64,000 nucleotides of DNA from the NCBI GenBank assembly GCA_035353815.1, contig DAOQAG010000022.1, positions 1 to 64,000 on the forward strand. The letters are read 5' to 3'. The notes below the pieces were generated by a model. That model was not told where the DNA came from, did not search any database, and worked only from the letters and a program-made list of their open reading frames with translations. The translations under genes were made by a program, and so were the position numbers. The DNA is from JAKPUX01 sp035353815 (lineage in GTDB: Bacteria > Zhuqueibacterota > Zhuqueibacteria > Residuimicrobiales > Residuimicrobiaceae). Positions 63,498-64,000 of this stretch are shown piece by piece. The first letter of the stretch is position 1; each line of letters opens with the position of its first letter.

Positions 63498-64000
63498 TTC
63501 GGCGGCCCTGGATATCCGGCAGCGCGAGCATGACCGGCTGAAGATGCTGCTCAAGGTGGCTGGCTCGATCTCGCAGGAGATGCAGCTGGACAAACTGCTG
63601 CGCCTGATCATGGATGAGGTCAAGCAGGTGCTGCACTGCGACCGCTGCACGGTCTTTGTCCTCGACCGCGAGCGCGACGAACTCTGGTCGCGTGTCGCCC
63701 ATGGGGAGGACGAGATCCGCTTTCCCGCGCATCTCGGCATCGCCGGGGCCGTGGTCAAGAGCGGGGAGGTCATCAACATCCCCGATGCCTATGCCGACAA
63801 CCGCTTCAATCCCAATATCGACCGGCAGACGGGCTACCACACAAGTAATCTGCTCTCGGCGCCGATGCGCAACCGCCCGGGCGAGATCATCGGCGTTTTC
63901 CAGACCCTGAACAAGTTCGAGGGGCCCTTTACCCGCGATGATGAGGAGATCCTCAACGCCATCTCGGTCCTGGCGGCGACGCAGATCGAAAACGCCCAGC
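63490..64000 (+). CDS. GAF-domain signalling protein (truncated by window end)
   Basis: An open frame starts at the ATG at 63490, overlapping the ligase stop by eight bases, and runs out of the window after 170 residues. Residues about 10-40 form an amphipathic helix (RLKMLLKVAGSISQEMQLDKLLRLIMDEV). This is followed by a GAF sensor domain (CDRCTVFVLDRERDELWSRVA, GIAGAVVKSGEVINIPDA, NLLSAPMRNRPGEIIGVFQ, FTRDDEEILNAISVLAATQIENAQ). Such domains usually precede a histidine kinase, cyclase or phosphatase output module, which lies beyond the window. Confidence 0.88.
   Translation, partial: MDDSAALDIRQREHDRLKMLLKVAGSISQEMQLDKLLRLIMDEVKQVLHCDRCTVFVLDRERDELWSRVAHGEDEIRFPAHLGIAGAVVKSGEVINIPDAYADNRFNPNIDRQTGYHTSNLLSAPMRNRPGEIIGVFQTLNKFEGPFTRDDEEILNAISVLAATQIENAQ

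Overview
The window is a GC-rich bacterial chromosome fragment. It is probably from a metagenome-assembled scaffold, because a run of 100 Ns sits at 34745-34844. Several traits point to a Gram-negative member of the FCB superphylum outside classical Bacteroidetes (candidate phylum KSB1 or a Calditrichota-like lineage is my best guess). The traits are three secreted proteins ending in a 'YPNPFNP' FlgD-Ig-like type IX secretion sorting domain, a SprA translocon protein, a PorU/PorV pair, LptF/LptG and MsbA for lipopolysaccharide, and a polysaccharide export operon. The phylum assignment is inference.

Left part (1-19.6 kb). A repeat-bearing gene-free edge is followed by a Tat-exported LD-carboxypeptidase and three tandem secreted proteins. 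Two of these end in dockerin-like calcium repeats, and the third has a possible cohesin-like domain plus a type IX sorting domain. Next come an M24 peptidase and a lipoprotein MsrB-MsrA fusion. A reverse-strand operon rfbB-wecB-SLBB export protein, with its own promoter and terminator, makes and exports polysaccharide. Then follow NAD synthetase, a family 2 glycosyltransferase, tRNA-Lys(CUU), a nitroreductase coupled to a MutY that carries an intact Nudix box, a DprA-like protein, and reverse-strand LptF and LptG.

Middle part (19.6-43.6 kb). sprA, the type IX outer-membrane translocon, is followed at once by a glutaminyl-cyclase-like metalloenzyme and prmA. After these lie a large sorting-domain surface protein, a small NTF2-like secreted protein, an ECF sigma factor with an anti-sigma factor fused to a TonB C-terminal-like domain, and a DUF1028 protein. 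Beyond the assembly gap are a GH3 glycosidase, a metallophosphoesterase, an ABC exporter pair and a membrane-anchored M28 peptidase.

Right part (43.6-64 kb). A probable operon holds porU (C25 sortase/peptidase), porV, a lipoprotein and an outer-membrane barrel with a coiled-coil tail. It converges on a 2,248-residue type IX cargo containing SGNH hydrolase, FG-GAP and Ig-like domains. The window ends with folB-folK-deoxynucleoside kinase, a small membrane protein, msbA, an O-antigen ligase and a truncated GAF-domain gene.

The common theme is the cell envelope. The translocon (SprA), the processing and attachment proteins (PorU, PorV), a likely N-terminal maturation enzyme (the glutaminyl-cyclase-like protein), LPS synthesis and transport, and several cargo proteins lie together. 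About half of the exported proteins have Gln directly after the predicted signal peptidase site, which fits the glutaminyl-cyclase-like gene next to sprA. Intergenic regions carry a recurring degenerate repeat with the core ATCTCGYGCC.
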